Source of the DNA: an uncultured Actinomycetes bacterium
Lineage (GTDB): Bacteria; Actinomycetota; Thermoleophilia; Solirubrobacterales; 70-9
Direction: 5' to 3'
Length of the DNA: 6,308 bases
Assembly (NCBI GenBank): GCA_946479725.1
Contig: CAMLHB010000140.1
Location: 1 to 6,308 of the forward strand
The notes beneath the pieces were generated by a model. The model did no database searches and had not been told where the DNA came from. It was given only the letters and a program-made list of their open reading frames with translations. A program made the position numbers and the translations under genes. Shown piece by piece: positions 5,533-6,308 of the stretch; position 1 is the first letter of the stretch; each line of letters starts with the position of its first letter.

Positions 5533-6308
5533 CTATTCGGCGAGGGTGACGCGGACCCGGGCGCCCGGCGCCAGGACCTTGCCCGCCTTCGGCCTCTGCT
5601 TCAGGACCTTGCCGACCTGCTTCGGCTTAGTCGCCTTGACCTTCTTCACGTGACCGAGCTTGCAGCCGCCGCGTCGCAGCAGCTTCTTTGCCTTCTTCAG
5701 CGTCTTGTTCTTGACCGCCGGGACGACGCAGGCCTTGTAGACGTAGTCGTCGAAGCGGGTGTTGGGGTTGTTGCCGGCGAGAGTGGTGATCGAAACGTCG
5801 ACTTTCCCCGGACGGGCGCTCTTCGGCGCGGTGGCGGTGATCTGGGTGTCGGAATCGACGGAGAAGCTGGCCGCCGGGCTCGAGCCGAACATCACGGCAC
5901 TGGCGCCGTTGAAGTTCTTGCCGGTGATCGTCACCAGGGTGCTGCCGGTGACAGGCCCGGATGCCGGAGCGATCGTGATCACTTCCGGCACCGGCTGGAC
6001 TTCGGCGCTGAGCGAGATCTCTTCGCCGCTGAAGCTTTCGCTCGGGGCGTGGACCGAACCGTCGAACGGGGTCGGGTAGATCGAGGCGAAACTTGCCCCG
6101 GCGACGGTGGTGAAGCCGATTTCGTCGGTGTCGTGCGAAGGATCGACGCCGATCAGGTCACCCGCCTGGACCTTCATGTTGGTCGAGAAGGTCTGCAAGC
6201 CGGTGTCGCTGGGGATTGCCCCAAGGCTGGTGCCCGTCGCTTCGTAGCCGCCTTTGCCGTCGGGATGGAGGACGCGGAGGAAGAACGGGCCTCCGACTGC
6301 ACCCTGCA
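5533..6308 (-). CDS. Secreted TIG/IPT and PASTA domain protein, C-terminal part (N-terminus off window)
   Basis: About 257 residues are visible and the frame is open to the right window edge, so the start and any signal peptide lie outside. The first ~100 residues are a beta-rich segment (GPFFLRVLHPDGKG, then a GLQTFSTN stretch and AGDLIGVDPSHDTDEIG), followed by a TIG/IPT immunoglobulin-like domain at about 107-191 (ITIAPASGPVTGSTLVTITGKNF, then VMFGSSPA and a late APKSARPGKVDVSITT). A PASTA domain (about 193-257: VVPAVKNKTLKKAKKLL, ending in VRVTLAE) closes the protein. PASTA domains elsewhere bind peptidoglycan or muropeptides, so a cell-wall-attached or extracellular role is likely. Two cysteines, C193 and C215, flank the first PASTA helix and could form a disulfide, consistent with export. 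No kinase domain is visible. The TTG at 6198 is only an internal codon, not the start. Confidence 0.8.
   Translation of the reverse strand, partial: QGAVGGPFFLRVLHPDGKGGYEATGTSLGAIPSDTGLQTFSTNMKVQAGDLIGVDPSHDTDEIGFTTVAGASFASIYPTPFDGSVHAPSESFSGEEISLSAEVQPVPEVITIAPASGPVTGSTLVTITGKNFNGASAVMFGSSPAASFSVDSDTQITATAPKSARPGKVDVSITTLAGNNPNTRFDDYVYKACVVPAVKNKTLKKAKKLLRRGGCKLGHVKKVKATKPKQVGKVLKQRPKAGKVLAPGARVRVTLAE

Noticed and set aside
1..6308. CRISPR arrays, tRNA or rRNA genes, insertion sequences, defence systems
   Set aside because: No regularly spaced repeats, no cloverleaf-like sequence, no transposase or nuclease motif seen on either strand by eye.

Overview
The window is very GC-rich (I did not count it) with actinobacterial-style coding. 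The gene set best fits a member of the class Thermoleophilia (Solirubrobacterales-like). This is inference from a PlsC-GpsA fusion, a TIG-plus-PASTA secreted protein with a cysteine pair, and a six-helix membrane protein ending in a SHOCT domain. It is not a database result. No rRNA, tRNA, CRISPR array, transposase or phage gene is visible.

Layout. (1) Minus strand, 1-1570: a fused acyltransferase / glycerol-3-phosphate dehydrogenase (PlsC-GpsA) for phospholipid precursor synthesis, whose last residues lie off the left edge. (2) 1571-1661: a gap holding a nested hairpin (1611-1659) directly after the stop of the next gene. (3) Minus strand, 3618-2701 then 2699-1662: a tight two-gene operon of an extradiol (hydroquinone-type) ring-cleaving dioxygenase and a maleylacetate-reductase-like enzyme. 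Together these suggest ring cleavage of a (substituted) hydroquinone to a maleylacetate-type product, then reduction to a beta-ketoadipate-type product. The reductase gene carries a near-perfect 23-bp-arm palindrome in frame inside its coding sequence. (4) 3619-3640: a 22-bp divergent gap with no Shine-Dalgarno on either side and back-to-back -10-like elements, suggesting leaderless transcripts. (5) Plus strand, 3641-5038: a six-helix membrane protein with a C-terminal SHOCT domain. (6) Minus strand, 5402-5046: a small single-domain cupin, convergent with (5) and separated by 7 bp. (7) 5403-5532: a gap with a candidate cupin promoter and a strong GC hairpin. (8) Minus strand, 6308-5533: the C-terminal part of a secreted TIG/PASTA protein whose N-terminus is off the right edge.

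Most of the window is ordinary. The part most worth a second look is the palindrome inside the reductase gene: it looks like a small mobile or palindromic element that has been absorbed into a protein, comparable in concept to the Rickettsia palindromic elements. The ring-cleavage operon, the PlsC-GpsA fusion and the leaderless divergent promoter are secondary points of interest. I found no multi-gene system that I would call undescribed.
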